64,000 bases of DNA from an uncultured Oscillibacter sp. (GCA_910576865.1 CAJTKE010000014.1:1-64000), one strand, 5' to 3'; positions 8,007-16,580 are shown, numbered from the stretch's first letter. The notes: generated by a model not told the origin, from the sequence alone. Made by a program: numbers and translations.

Positions 8007-8047
8007 TTGTTAAAAAAATTGACAAGTTATCGATTTTGAGCTAAACT
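8007..8047 (+). promoter_or_regulatory. rex promoter with probable Rex operator
   Basis: TTGACA at 8019-8024 and TAAACT at 8042-8047, 17 bases apart, form the promoter. TTGTTAA at 8007-8013 and TTGACAA at 8019-8025 form an inverted repeat that closely resembles the Firmicutes Rex site TTGTTAA-N4-TTAACAA, with one mismatch and a 5-base spacer. It covers the -35 box, so Rex probably represses its own gene when NADH is low. Confidence 0.65.
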
Positions 8048-8080
8048 ATATCTGTTATGACAGGATTCTGATTGGGAGTG

Positions 8081-8716
8081 ATGGTTTTGAAGAAGGAAAA
8101 TGTCTCCGACGCCGTCATCCGGCGGCTGCCCCGCTACTACCGGCAATTGACTGAGCTCTGCGCCAAGGGCGTGGTGCGCATCTCCTCCCATTCCCTGGGC
8201 CAGGAGATGAACATCACGGCCTCCCAGATCCGCCAGGACCTGAGCTGCTTCGGCGAGTTCGGACAGCAGGGCTACGGCTACAACGTGGAGGAGCTCCACA
8301 CCGAGATCGGCCGCATCCTGGGCGTGGACAACGACCACCATCTGGTCATGATCGGCGTGGGCAACCTGGGCCACGCGCTTTTGCAGAACTTCCCCTTCGC
8401 GCAGACCGGATTCACGGTGGACGCCGCTTTTGACATCTCTCCCGCCGTCACCGGTACCCGGGTCAACGGTGTGCCCATCTATCCCATGGATGAGGTGGAC
8501 GGTTTCCTCCGCGCCCACAATGTGGACGTGGTGGTCCTGACCATCCCCCAGTCCATCGCCCAGGAGACGGCGGACCGCCTGATCGCCCTGGGGGTCCGGG
8601 GCTTCTGGAACTTCACCAACGTGGAGCTGACCTGCGGCCAGCCGGACGTGAAGATCGAGAACATCCACTTCGCGGACAGCCTGCTGACCCTGAGCTACCG
8701 CATCGCCAACCGCTGA
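8081..8716 (+). CDS. rex: Redox-sensing transcriptional repressor Rex
   Basis: Rex senses the NADH/NAD+ ratio and represses fermentation and respiration genes when NAD+ is high. The N-terminal winged helix has AVIRRLPRYYRQL and the recognition region ITASQIRQDLSCFGEFGQQGYGY. The C-terminal Rossmann fold has the dinucleotide motif GVGNLGHALL at about residue 95 and ends in the usual domain-swap helix. Length is typical. Three starts are possible: TTG 8072, ATG 8081, and TTG 8087. The TTG at 8087 gives MKKENVSDAVIRRL, the commonest family start, with GGGAG eight bases upstream. I report the ATG. The operator upstream indicates autoregulation. The SLH-protein gene follows after 26 bases and may be cotranscribed. 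Confidence 0.95.
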   Translation: MVLKKENVSDAVIRRLPRYYRQLTELCAKGVVRISSHSLGQEMNITASQIRQDLSCFGEFGQQGYGYNVEELHTEIGRILGVDNDHHLVMIGVGNLGHALLQNFPFAQTGFTVDAAFDISPAVTGTRVNGVPIYPMDEVDGFLRAHNVDVVVLTIPQSIAQETADRLIALGVRGFWNFTNVELTCGQPDVKIENIHFADSLLTLSYRIANR

Positions 8717-8742
8717 CGCGGGCTGGAGAAGGAGGGCCTCTC

Positions 8743-9819
8743 ATGCGGAAAAAGATACTCATTCTCCTGCCGCTGTGCCTGCTGGCCGCTGCCGCTGTCT
8801 GGGCGTCCGCCGCCGGGGACGCCGGAGACCCGCTGGCCTCCCTGTCCTATCTCAACGGCGCTTTTACCAGCAAGGTGGACGCCGCCGTGGAAAGCCGCCT
8901 GAGCGCCGCAGGCACGCCTGTCCAGGGCGGGGGAGGGACCGTCTCCGCCGCCCCGGCCGCCTGGACGGAGGCCCGCCTGAAGCGTGACGATCTGCTCCAG
9001 GCCGTCACGGGGGATGGGATGCTGCTGCTGGCGGGGAGCGGGCAGGTGGTCTATTCCTCCGGGGCGGTGGTGGACGTGACCGACGGAACGGTGATTCCCA
9101 GCGGGGGGAGTCTGGCGCTCCGGCACCGCTATCTGGTGGCGGAGGACACCGCCGCCAGCTTTGTCATCACCAGCAAGACCGCCGTGGTGGACTGGCAGGG
9201 GGCTTCCACCTTCCACCTCTCCACCGCCACGGATTACAACGCCATGGCCTCCGCCCTGAAGGCCATGCACCTTTTTCAGGGCAGCTACACCGGCTACGGG
9301 CAGGGCTTTGACCTGGAGATGGCCCCCACCCGGCTCCAGGCCCTCATCATGTTCATCCGGGTTCTGGGGGAGGAGAGCGAGGCCCTGGCCTGGAACGGTT
9401 TTTGTCCCTTTAACGATGTGCAGGCCGGGACCAACGGGGCCAGATACGTGGGTTACGCCTATGAAAAAGGCTACACCAACGGATACAGCGCCACGGAGTT
9501 CCGGCCCTCCAGCCCGGTGAACGCCCGGCAGTACACGGAGTTTGTCCTCCGGGCCCTGGGCTACAGCTCCGCCGCCAACACGGACCTCTCCGACGCCCTC
9601 TTCCGGGCCCGGAGCGCGGGCCTTTTGACGGAGGGGGAGGCGGCGATGCTCCAGCGGGACCCCTTCCTCCGGGCGGAGCTGGTGTATATCTCCTATTACG
9701 CGCTGGACGTTCCGGTTTCCGGCACGGGCCTGACCCTGGCCCAGAGGCTGATGGACAGGGGAGTCTTCACCCAGTTCGAGCGGGACGCCGCGCCAAGTGT
9801 TTTGAACTGGCGCCTGTAA
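8743..9819 (+). CDS. Exported S-layer homology (SLH) domain protein
   Basis: A 358-residue protein with a clear signal peptide (MRKKILILLPLCLLAAAAVWASA). A middle region (about 70-160) lacks an obvious known domain, though its beta-rich pattern with GSGQVVYSSGAVVDVTDG recalls small surface beta domains. Near the C-terminus are SLH-like motifs: FNDVQAGTNGARYVGYAYEKG with YTNGYSATEFRPSSPVNARQ, and a less conserved repeat after it. SLH domains bind pyruvylated secondary cell-wall polymers, so it is probably attached to the cell surface. GAGAAGGAGGG precedes the ATG. It lacks three full SLH repeats, so anchoring may be weak or shared. Confidence 0.8.
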   Translation: MRKKILILLPLCLLAAAAVWASAAGDAGDPLASLSYLNGAFTSKVDAAVESRLSAAGTPVQGGGGTVSAAPAAWTEARLKRDDLLQAVTGDGMLLLAGSGQVVYSSGAVVDVTDGTVIPSGGSLALRHRYLVAEDTAASFVITSKTAVVDWQGASTFHLSTATDYNAMASALKAMHLFQGSYTGYGQGFDLEMAPTRLQALIMFIRVLGEESEALAWNGFCPFNDVQAGTNGARYVGYAYEKGYTNGYSATEFRPSSPVNARQYTEFVLRALGYSSAANTDLSDALFRARSAGLLTEGEAAMLQRDPFLRAELVYISYYALDVPVSGTGLTLAQRLMDRGVFTQFERDAAPSVLNWRL

Positions 9820-9892
9820 CCTCCCGCCGGGCGGGGCATATGATGAACTGAGACCGCTCCGATTCGGTCTACATCTCTCAGGAGGTTTCATC

Positions 9893-10087
9893 ATGTGCAA
9901 TAATGGCTTTGGCGGCGGAAACTGCTGCTGGATCATCATCCTGCTGATCATTGTCTGGTGCTGCTGCGGAAACAACAGCTGGGGCGGCGCCGGCTGCGGC
10001 TGCGGCTGCTCCTGCGGCTGCAACTGCGGCGGCTGCAACTGCGGCTGCAACAACAACTGCGGCTGCACCCCCGCTCCCTGCTGCTGA
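9893..10087 (+). CDS. Cysteine-rich 64-residue membrane-anchored small protein
   Basis: AGGAGGTTTCATC gives a strong ribosome binding site before the ATG. The product starts MCNNGFGGGNCCW, crosses the membrane with IIILLIIVWCCC, and then runs as near-continuous Gly/Asn/Cys repeats (C-G-C, C-N-C). By count, 19 of 64 residues are cysteine. The hydrophobic helix plus Gly-rich ends resembles the YjcZ/YydF type of tiny sporulation proteins, but the Cys-repeat tail is different. It may chelate metal or cross-link in the spore coat or envelope; this is inference. A small hairpin (AGACCG/CGGTCT, 9851-9870) lies upstream and a strong terminator lies downstream, so it is its own unit. Confidence 0.7.
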   Translation: MCNNGFGGGNCCWIIILLIIVWCCCGNNSWGGAGCGCGCSCGCNCGGCNCGCNNNCGCTPAPCC

Positions 10088-10132
10088 GCGAGGGCTGTAC
10101 CAGTACTTTTTTACCAATGACATCAAGAACAG

Positions 10133-10156
10133 CCCCGGGCCCAACAGGGCCCGGGG
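10133..10156. terminator. Strong bidirectional terminator hairpin
   Basis: Perfect 10-base stem CCCCGGGCCC/GGGCCCGGGG with loop AACA, followed by ATTCTTTC on the plus strand. It separates the cysteine-rich gene from the convergent PAP2 gene. Confidence 0.85.
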
Positions 10157-10162
10157 ATTCTT

Positions 10163-10687
10163 TCAGTCTCTTCTGAGTCTTCTCAAAAGCGCCTCCGCCA
10201 GCTTTGCCCCGGCCCAGCCCACGGCGGCGCCCAGCAGGGCGCCGCCCAGGACGTCGGTGGGCCAGTGGACGTAGAGGTACAGCCGGGAGAAGGCCGTCAC
10301 GACGGCCAGCGCCAGGGCCGGAAGCCACAGGGGGCTCCCGGCGGTCTTCAGGGCGAAGACCACGGCGAACGCCGCCGCCGTGTGCCCGGAGGGGAAGGAG
10401 GCGTCCCCCGGCGGAGGGACCAGCAGGGAGAGGTCCGGACGGAAGGCGAAGGGCCGGACCCGGCCGATCAGAGGTTTCAAAAGCATGTTGCAGGAAACGA
10501 GGTCCAGCGTCAGGGCACAGGCGGCGGAGAGGCCGTATGTCCGCTGCCGCCGGAAGAGGAGCAGCACGGCGGCGAAGAGAATCCAGATTTCCCCGTGGTT
10601 GGACAGGCCGCTGACAAAGGGCATCAGCCCATCCAGAAAGCCGCAGCGGAGGTGAAGCTGGATCCAGTCCAGAAGCGCCAGCTCCAT
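10163..10687 (-). CDS. PAP2-family membrane phosphatase
   Basis: A 174-residue integral membrane lipid phosphatase, probably acting on undecaprenyl diphosphate or phosphatidic acid at the outer face. All three acid phosphatase motifs are present: KPLIGRVRP (K-x6-R-P), PSGHT, and SRLYLYVHWPTD (S-R-x5-H-x3-D). Five or so hydrophobic segments surround them. Its ATG lies 2 bases past the ilvD stop, so it is the second gene of an ilvD operon. The pairing with a branched-chain amino acid gene is probably positional only. The substrate is not determined. Confidence 0.88.
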   Translation of the reverse strand: MELALLDWIQLHLRCGFLDGLMPFVSGLSNHGEIWILFAAVLLLFRRQRTYGLSAACALTLDLVSCNMLLKPLIGRVRPFAFRPDLSLLVPPPGDASFPSGHTAAAFAVVFALKTAGSPLWLPALALAVVTAFSRLYLYVHWPTDVLGGALLGAAVGWAGAKLAEALLRRLRRD

Positions 10688-10688
10688 C

Positions 10689-12356
10689 TTATTCCAGCAC
10701 CGCGCCCCGGGCGGCGCTGGTCACCAGCTTGGCGTACCGGGCGGCGTAGCCGGTCTTGATCTTGGGCTCCGGGCAGACCCATCTGGCCTTCCGATCCGCC
10801 AGCGTTATCTCATCCACCTCCAGGGAGATGGAGCACTTGGTGATGTCGATGGCGATGGTGTCCCCGTCCTCCACGAAGGCGATGGGGCCGCCCTGGGCCG
10901 CCTCGGGGCAGACGTGGCCGATGGAGGCGCCTCTGGTGGCGCCGGAGAAGCGGCCGTCGGTGATGAGGGCCACATCCTTGTCCAGGCCCATGCCCGCGAT
11001 GGCGGAGGTGGGGTTCAGCATCTCCCGCATGCCTGGGCCGCCCTTGGGGCCCTCGTAGCGGATGACCACCACGTCCCCGGCCACGATTTTTCCGGCGTAG
11101 ATGGCGGCGATGGCGTCCTCCTCGCTGTTGAAGACCCGGGCGGGGCCGGAGTGGACCATCATCTCCGGAGCCACGGCGGAGCGCTTCACCACACAACCCT
11201 CCGGAGCCAGATTGCCCTTCAGCACGGCGATGCCGCCGTCCTGGCTGTAGGGGCTCTCAATGGGGCGGATGAGCTCGGGGTTCCGGTTCTCCACACCCTC
11301 CAGGTTCTCGGCGACGGTCTTCCCGGTGCAGGTGAGGAGGGAGGTGTCCAGCAGGTTCTTTTTCGTCAGCTCCTTCATGACGGCGTAGACGCCGCCCGCG
11401 CCCTCCAGGTCCTCCATATAGGTGTCCCCGGCGGGGGCCAGATGGCAGAGGTTGGGGGTCCGGCTGGAAATCTCGTTGGACATGTCCAGGTCCAGCTCGA
11501 TGCCGCACTCGTGGGCGATGGCGGGGAGGTGGAGCATGGTGTTCGTGGAGCAGCCCAGGGCCATGTCCACGGTCTCGGCGTTGTGGAAGGCGGCGGGGGT
11601 CATGATATCCCGGGGGCGGATGTTCTTCTCCACCAGCTCCATGATCTTCATGCCCGTGTGCTTGGCCAGCCGCAGCCGGGCGGACCAGACGGCGGGGATG
11701 GTGCCGTTGCCCCGGAGGGCCATGCCGATGGCCTCCGTCAGGCAGTTCATGGAGTTGGCCGTGTACATGCCGGAGCAGGACCCGCAGGTGGGGCAGGCGT
11801 TGTTCTCATAGTCCTCCACCCCGGCCTCGTCCAGCTTCCCGGCGTAGTAAGAGCCCACGGCCTCAAACATGTGGCTGAGGCAGGTCCGCCGCCCGTCGTT
11901 CAGCCGCCCCGCCAGCATGGGACCGCCGGAGCAGAAAATGGCCGGAATATTCAGCCGGGCCGCGGCCATGAGGAGGCCGGGGACGTTCTTGTCGCAGTTG
12001 GGGATCATGACCAGCCCGTCGAACTGGTGGGCGATGGCCATGGCCTCGGTGGAGTCGGCGATGAGGTCCCGGGTGATGAGGGAGTATTTCATGCCCACGT
12101 GTCCCATGGCGATGCCGTCGCACACGGCGATGGCGGGGAACTCCACGGGGGTGCCTCCGGCGGCCCGGACACCGGCCTTGACGGCCTCGGCGATCTTGTC
12201 CAGGTTCATGTGCCCGGGGACGATCTCGTTATAGGAGCAGACCACGCCGATCAGCGGGCGCTCCAGCTCCTCCCTGGTGTAGCCCAGGGCGTAAAAGAGG
12301 GACCGGTTGGGGGCCCGTTCGATGCCCTGGGTGACGTTGCGGCTGAAATCTTTCAT
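10689..12356 (-). CDS. ilvD: Dihydroxy-acid dehydratase
   Basis: Catalyses dehydration of 2,3-dihydroxy-isovalerate and -methylvalerate to the 2-keto acids in valine and isoleucine synthesis. It is an Fe-S enzyme in the cytoplasm. The 555-residue length is typical. Iron-sulfur cysteines are in IPNCDKNVPG (about residue 120) and CPTCGSCSGMYTANSMNCL (about 190). The C-terminal GRFSGATRGASIGHVCPEA motif is intact. AGGAGGC precedes the ATG. The promoter at 12421-12449 is strong. No T-box or leader peptide was seen in the 60-base leader, only a small CCGGGC/GCCCGG hairpin near 12380-12395. No other ilv genes are in the window. Confidence 0.97.
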   Translation of the reverse strand: MKDFSRNVTQGIERAPNRSLFYALGYTREELERPLIGVVCSYNEIVPGHMNLDKIAEAVKAGVRAAGGTPVEFPAIAVCDGIAMGHVGMKYSLITRDLIADSTEAMAIAHQFDGLVMIPNCDKNVPGLLMAAARLNIPAIFCSGGPMLAGRLNDGRRTCLSHMFEAVGSYYAGKLDEAGVEDYENNACPTCGSCSGMYTANSMNCLTEAIGMALRGNGTIPAVWSARLRLAKHTGMKIMELVEKNIRPRDIMTPAAFHNAETVDMALGCSTNTMLHLPAIAHECGIELDLDMSNEISSRTPNLCHLAPAGDTYMEDLEGAGGVYAVMKELTKKNLLDTSLLTCTGKTVAENLEGVENRNPELIRPIESPYSQDGGIAVLKGNLAPEGCVVKRSAVAPEMMVHSGPARVFNSEEDAIAAIYAGKIVAGDVVVIRYEGPKGGPGMREMLNPTSAIAGMGLDKDVALITDGRFSGATRGASIGHVCPEAAQGGPIAFVEDGDTIAIDITKCSISLEVDEITLADRKARWVCPEPKIKTGYAARYAKLVTSAARGAVLE

Positions 12357-12420
12357 ATGCTGTTTGCCTCCTATGTGTCCGGGCGGAGCCCGGGAAAATC
12401 GGTTTCAGTACCGGATTTTA

Positions 12421-12449
12421 ATCATAATATAGAATCCCGCCGCTGTCAA
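12421..12449 (-). promoter_or_regulatory. ilvD promoter
   Basis: On the reverse strand, TTGACA (12444-12449) and TATGAT (12421-12426) lie 17 bases apart, about 65 bases before the ilvD start. Confidence 0.75.
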
Positions 12450-12460
12450 GACGGGGAAAC

Positions 12461-12485
12461 GCCCCGCCGGCTTTACCGGCGGGGC
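12461..12485 (-). terminator. Terminator after galT
   Basis: Perfect 10-base stem GCCCCGCCGG/CCGGCGGGGC with a 5-base loop, directly downstream of galT. GTTTCCCC follows on the reverse strand. It insulates the ilvD promoter from gal transcription. Confidence 0.8.
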
Positions 12486-12497
12486 GTTCTTGGGCGC

Positions 12498-13997
12498 TTA
12501 AATGGTGCGCAGGAACCGGAGGAAGGCCTCCTTGCCCTCTGCCGTCCGCTTGTAGACCCCGGCGTGCTCCAGCACCTGGGCGAAGACCAAGCCGGTCTCC
12601 TTCTCCACGATTTCCAGGGCGTTTTCCGACGTGAAGGTGTAGTTCGGGGCGAAGCCCTCCGCCCAGTCGGCGTGCTTGGCGGTCTTCTCGTCCGCCCGGA
12701 GGTCCGTTCCCTTGACCAGAGCCTCCGCCACAGCCGCCAGCTCCTCCTTCAGCCGGGCCGGGAGGACGGCGAGGCCCATGACCTCGATGAGGCCGATGTT
12801 CTCCTTCTTGATGTGGTGCAGCTCGTCGTGGGGGTGGTACAGGCCCAGGGGGTACCGCTCCGTGGTCAGGTTGTTCCGGAGGACCAGGTCCAGCTCGTAT
12901 TTCTCCCCCCGCCGCCGGGCGATGGGGGTGATGGTGTTGTGGGGGACCCCGTCGGTCTCGGCCAGGATGACCGCCGCCTCGTCGGTATAGGCCCGCCATT
13001 TGCCCAGAATTCTGTCCGCCAGGTCAATGAGCCGGTCCGGGTTTTCGGAGGAAATCCGGATGACGGACATGGGCCACTTGACGATGCCCGCCTCCATGTC
13101 CTCGTATCCGGGGAAGGTGACCGGAGTCTCCACCGGGGCCTTCTCCATGGCGAAGGTGTAGCGTCCGCCCTGGAAGTGGTCGTGGGCCAGGATGGAGCCG
13201 CCCACGATGGGCAGGTCCGCGTTGGAGCCCACGAAGTAGTGGGGGAACTGCCGGACGAAGTCCAGGAGCTTCCCAAAGCAGGCCCGGTCGATCTTCATGG
13301 GCGTATGAATCCGGTTGAAGCAGATGCAGTGCTCGTTATAGTACACGTAGGGGGAGTACTGCAAAAACCAGGGGGAGCCGTTGATGGTGATGGGCACCAC
13401 CCGGTGGTTCTGCCGGGCGGGGTGGTTCACCCGGCCGGCGTAGCCCTCGTTCTCCGCGCAGAGCTGGCAGCGGGGATAATTGGAGGCGGGCAGGTCCCGG
13501 GCGGCGGCGATGGCCTTGGGGTCCTTCTCCGGCTTGGACAGATTGATGGTGATGTCCAGGTCCCCGTATTCCGTGGGGGCCTTCCACTGCACGTCCTTGG
13601 CAATCCGGTCCCGGCGGATGTAGTTGGTGTCCTGGCTGAATTTATAGTACCAGTCCGTGGCGGTCTTGGGGCTGTGGTTCTCATAAAGCTGCCAAAACAG
13701 CATGTTTACCAGGGACGGCCAGGGCGTGAGGCGGCCCATGATTTCCGTGTCGAGGAGGTCCCGGTAGACCACGGAGTTTTCTTTCAGCACGCCTCTATCG
13801 TGGGCGTCGTCCAGCAGCTCCTCCAGCACGGGGGCCAGTTCCACGGCGGCGGGGTCCCAAGTGCGCTCAGGTTCTGTGTAGCTGTCCAGCTTTAACACGT
13901 CCAGGATGGTATTGATAGCCCAGACGCGCTCACATGCGGAGATGAGATCGGCGTGTTCCGCGTAATCCGCCAGCTTGGATATGGCTTCATTGACCAT
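12498..13997 (-). CDS. galT: UDP-glucose--hexose-1-phosphate uridylyltransferase (Firmicutes type)
   Basis: Exchanges UMP between UDP-glucose and galactose-1-phosphate in the Leloir pathway. At 499 residues it belongs to the long GalT type found in Firmicutes (GalT-2), not the 350-residue E. coli type. Visible family features are RDLLDTEIMGRLTPWPS, NLSKPEKDPKAIAAA, CQLCAENEGYAGR, the repeated NHRVVPITINGSPWFLQYSPY region, GGSILAHDHFQGG, and LGLYHPHDELHHIKKENIGLIEVMGLA near the C-terminus. It lies 60 bases after galK in the same direction, so it is the second gene of a galKT operon. No galE or epimerase is in the window. Confidence 0.93.
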   Translation of the reverse strand: MVNEAISKLADYAEHADLISACERVWAINTILDVLKLDSYTEPERTWDPAAVELAPVLEELLDDAHDRGVLKENSVVYRDLLDTEIMGRLTPWPSLVNMLFWQLYENHSPKTATDWYYKFSQDTNYIRRDRIAKDVQWKAPTEYGDLDITINLSKPEKDPKAIAAARDLPASNYPRCQLCAENEGYAGRVNHPARQNHRVVPITINGSPWFLQYSPYVYYNEHCICFNRIHTPMKIDRACFGKLLDFVRQFPHYFVGSNADLPIVGGSILAHDHFQGGRYTFAMEKAPVETPVTFPGYEDMEAGIVKWPMSVIRISSENPDRLIDLADRILGKWRAYTDEAAVILAETDGVPHNTITPIARRRGEKYELDLVLRNNLTTERYPLGLYHPHDELHHIKKENIGLIEVMGLAVLPARLKEELAAVAEALVKGTDLRADEKTAKHADWAEGFAPNYTFTSENALEIVEKETGLVFAQVLEHAGVYKRTAEGKEAFLRFLRTI

Positions 13998-14057
13998 AAT
14001 ATGTCGTTCCTCTCTTCTAAAGTCTTATGAAAAGCCTTTTATAAAGTTGAGAATCCA

Positions 14058-15347
14058 TCAGGACACCACCACGCAGCCGCCCTGGGGCCGGACCCGAAGG
14101 ACATGGCACATGCCGGGGCCCAGCAGGGCCTCCATGCGGTCCCGGAAGGTGTCCAGCTTCTCCAGGGGCACGAAGGCCTGGATGGTCCCGGCGAAGCCGC
14201 CGCCGTGGACCCGGATGGCCCCGGTACCCTCCAGCAGCTCCCGGCCGAAGGCCAGGGCCACGGGGATGGCCTGCTGCCGGGGGTCTGCCGTGGACCAGGT
14301 GTTCTGGAGGTGCAGGGAGGAGGACACGCCGGAGGCGTTCACCAGGGCCAGGAAGCCCGGGAAGTCGCCCCGCTCCAGGGCGTCCGCCTCCTGGACGGCC
14401 CGGCGGTCGTCGTCGTAGAAGTGGAGGGCCCGGAGGACCGCCCGGTCACCGCACTCCCGCCGCAGGGCGGGGATGGCGGCCCGGAAGTCCGCCTCGGGGA
14501 CCTCCCGGAGGAGTTGCCTGCTGAAGTGGACCGCCACGGAGCGCATCTCCCGGGTGATGTTGGAGTAGTCCTCCGTCAGGTGCTTGGCGCTGTGGTCCGA
14601 GCCGGTGTCCACGATGCACAGGGCGTGGCCGGATTGGGCGAAGTCATAGGAGATGGGCCGGACCACCGGGTCGGCGGGGTCGCCGAAGTCGATGGCCACC
14701 GCGCCGCCCACGGAGGAGCCCATCTGGTCCATCAGGCCGCTGAGCTTGCCGAAGTGGACGTTCTCGGCGTACTGGCCGATTTTCGCCAGCTCCACGGCGT
14801 CCAGCTTCCCTTCGCAGAAGAAGTGGTTGATGATGTTGCCCATGAGGATCTCATAGGCGGCGGAGGAGCTGAGGCCGGAGCCGGAGAGGACGTTGGACAC
14901 GGCGCAGGCGTCGAAGCCGCCCACGGCATAGCCCCTCTGGGTGACGCCCGCCGCCACGCCCCGGACCAGAGCGGCGGAGCTGTTGGCTTCCTCGGGCCGG
15001 GGGCTCAGGTCACTGAGGTCCACCTCCAGGGTGGGGTAGCCCTCGGACTGGACCCGGATGACGTTCAGCCCGTTGGGGGCGGCGCAGGCCAGCATGTCCA
15101 TGTCCACGCTGGCGCAGAGAACGTGGCCCCGCTGGTGATCCGTGTGGTTGCCCCCCAGCTCCGTGCGGCCGGGGCCGCTGAACAGGGCGGCGGCGCCCTT
15201 GGGGGAGAAGGCGTCCGCCAGGGCCTGGGTGACGTGGAGGGCCCTGGCCTTGGCCCGGACCAGCCCCTCGGCGGTGTAGACGGCGGAGAGGGGGGCGTCG
15301 CACTGCCCGCTCTCCAGGGTCTGGAGCAGCTGATTGCAGGAATACAT
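14058..15347 (-). CDS. galK: Galactokinase
   Basis: Phosphorylates galactose with ATP, the first committed step of the Leloir pathway. GHMP-kinase motifs are present: the galactokinase signature GRTELGGNHTDHQRG near residue 50, the ATP loop SGSGLSSSAAYE near 150, and HGGGFAGTIQAFV near the C-terminus. The start was placed at the ATG at 15347 (MYSCNQLLQTL) because AAAGGAGG lies upstream. The longer frame would run into the promoter. Length after this choice is 429 residues, normal to slightly long. It leads the galK-galT operon, transcribed from 15379-15407. Confidence 0.94.
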   Translation of the reverse strand: MYSCNQLLQTLESGQCDAPLSAVYTAEGLVRAKARALHVTQALADAFSPKGAAALFSGPGRTELGGNHTDHQRGHVLCASVDMDMLACAAPNGLNVIRVQSEGYPTLEVDLSDLSPRPEEANSSAALVRGVAAGVTQRGYAVGGFDACAVSNVLSGSGLSSSAAYEILMGNIINHFFCEGKLDAVELAKIGQYAENVHFGKLSGLMDQMGSSVGGAVAIDFGDPADPVVRPISYDFAQSGHALCIVDTGSDHSAKHLTEDYSNITREMRSVAVHFSRQLLREVPEADFRAAIPALRRECGDRAVLRALHFYDDDRRAVQEADALERGDFPGFLALVNASGVSSSLHLQNTWSTADPRQQAIPVALAFGRELLEGTGAIRVHGGGFAGTIQAFVPLEKLDTFRDRMEALLGPGMCHVLRVRPQGGCVVVS

Positions 15348-15378
15348 AAGGATCGGCCTCCTTTCTTTTTCCGTGTCC

Positions 15379-15407
15379 AGTATAGTGAATCCGGCGGAAA
15401 AATTCAA
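15379..15407 (-). promoter_or_regulatory. galKT promoter
   Basis: On the reverse strand, TTGAAT (15402-15407) and TATACT (15379-15384) are 17 bases apart. They lie between the dipeptidase stop and galK. Confidence 0.7.
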
Positions 15408-15410
15408 TGC

Positions 15411-16382
15411 CTACTTTCCCGCTTTGGCCAGAATCCGCAAAAAATTTTCATGGGCGATCATGTTCCGCTCGGCGGCGCTCATGCCCAGCCGCTCCAGGCA
15501 GTCCAGGAAGGCCCCGGCATGGCCGCAGTCCTCCAGGCCCCGGGCGGCGTTGTTGCCCGGGCCCATGAATTCGCAGAAGTCAAAGCCGCAGGCCACGTGC
15601 TCCACCCCCATGACCTCCGCCATGTGGGCGGCGTGGAGGGCCAGGGTCTCCGCCGTCCGCTTCGCCGGGTCCCGGTGGACGAATTTGTGGTGGACGTTCA
15701 GCCCCACCACGCCGCCGCTGTCCCGGATGGCCCGCAGCTGCTCATCGGTGAGGTTCCGGGGGACATCGCACAGGGCGCGGCAGTTGGAGTGGGAGGCGAT
15801 CACGGGCCCCCGGGCCAGCTTCATCACCTCCCGGAAGCCGCCGTCGTTCAGGTGGGACACGTCCACAAGCATCCCCAGGCCCTCCATCCGCCGGACGGCT
15901 TGGCGGCCCGGACCCGTCAGGCCCTTGGCGGGGTCCTGGGCGGCCCCGGCGGCGAATTTGTTCTCCTCGTTCCAGGTCAGCATCCCCACCCGGAGGCCCA
16001 GGGAGGCCAGCCGGTCCAGGGCCTCCGGGCCTTTCAGACCCTCCATGCCCTCAATGGCCAGGAAAGCGTAGATTTTCCCCTCCGCCCGGGCGGCCTCCGC
16101 TTCCTCCGCCGTGGAGACCACGGAGAGCCAGGGGCACTCGGCAAACTCCGCCTGAGCACAGGAGAGCATGACCTCCAGCCGGTGGGCGGGGTCCTCCCCG
16201 CCGGGAACGCCGGGCCAGAAGGTCCGGCCGCTCCCCCAGCCGTACCACAGGGCCAGCACCAGCCCCTCGATTCCGCCCCGGCGGAGGCGGTCCAGGTGAT
16301 GGCGCTCCAGCACGTGGGTCTCCCCCTCCAGGCGGCGGCGGGTCACGTCGTAGAGCAGGTCGGAATGTCCGTCAAAGATCAT
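15411..16382 (-). CDS. Membrane dipeptidase, peptidase family M19
   Basis: A zinc-dependent dipeptidase of the renal dipeptidase family that cleaves a wide range of dipeptides, including those with a C-terminal D-residue. Metal-site features are DGHSDLL at the N-terminus (H-x-D), AIEGMEGL for the bridging glutamate, DVSHLNDGGF, and PVIASHSNCRALCDVPRNL. Length is 323 residues from the ATG at 16382, which follows GGAGGAAAGGAG. The upstream in-frame ATG at 16427 overlaps the promoter and was rejected. No signal peptide is seen, so it probably acts in the cytoplasm despite the family name. Confidence 0.9.
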   Translation of the reverse strand: MIFDGHSDLLYDVTRRRLEGETHVLERHHLDRLRRGGIEGLVLALWYGWGSGRTFWPGVPGGEDPAHRLEVMLSCAQAEFAECPWLSVVSTAEEAEAARAEGKIYAFLAIEGMEGLKGPEALDRLASLGLRVGMLTWNEENKFAAGAAQDPAKGLTGPGRQAVRRMEGLGMLVDVSHLNDGGFREVMKLARGPVIASHSNCRALCDVPRNLTDEQLRAIRDSGGVVGLNVHHKFVHRDPAKRTAETLALHAAHMAEVMGVEHVACGFDFCEFMGPGNNAARGLEDCGHAGAFLDCLERLGMSAAERNMIAHENFLRILAKAGK

Positions 16383-16425
16383 AACAAGGCTCCTTTCCTC
16401 CCGGCGGGAGGGCCGGGGCGCTTTC

Positions 16426-16455
16426 ATTGTATTCCCGGAGGGACCGGGATGGCAA
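16426..16455 (-). promoter_or_regulatory. Dipeptidase promoter
   Basis: Reverse-strand TTGCCA (16450-16455) and TACAAT (16426-16431), 18 bases apart. Confidence 0.55.
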
Positions 16456-16580
16456 GGGGTCTCCCGCTTTTTTTCGGAAAATCTCGTCTACCCCCTATGC
16501 AAACCCGGAAAAATACGTTAAAATAGAAATCACTGTAAAGTCCCAGGAGAACGACATATTCGGAAAAGGGAGGTCACGCG

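Noticed and set aside
12357..12420. T-box or leader-peptide attenuator before ilvD
   Set aside because: The leader is only about 60 bases, with no T-box sequence, no Val/Leu/Ile codon run and only one small hairpin.
10914..13895. Long plus-strand open frame of 993 codons opposite ilvD/galT
   Set aside because: Antisense shadow of GC-rich genes with strong third-position bias. It has no ribosome site or recognisable domain, and ilvD and galT match their families on the other strand.
14103..16526. 807-codon plus-strand frame opposite galK and the dipeptidase
   Set aside because: Composition is Gly/Ala/Val/His-rich shadow sequence. The opposite strand encodes complete galK and M19 proteins.
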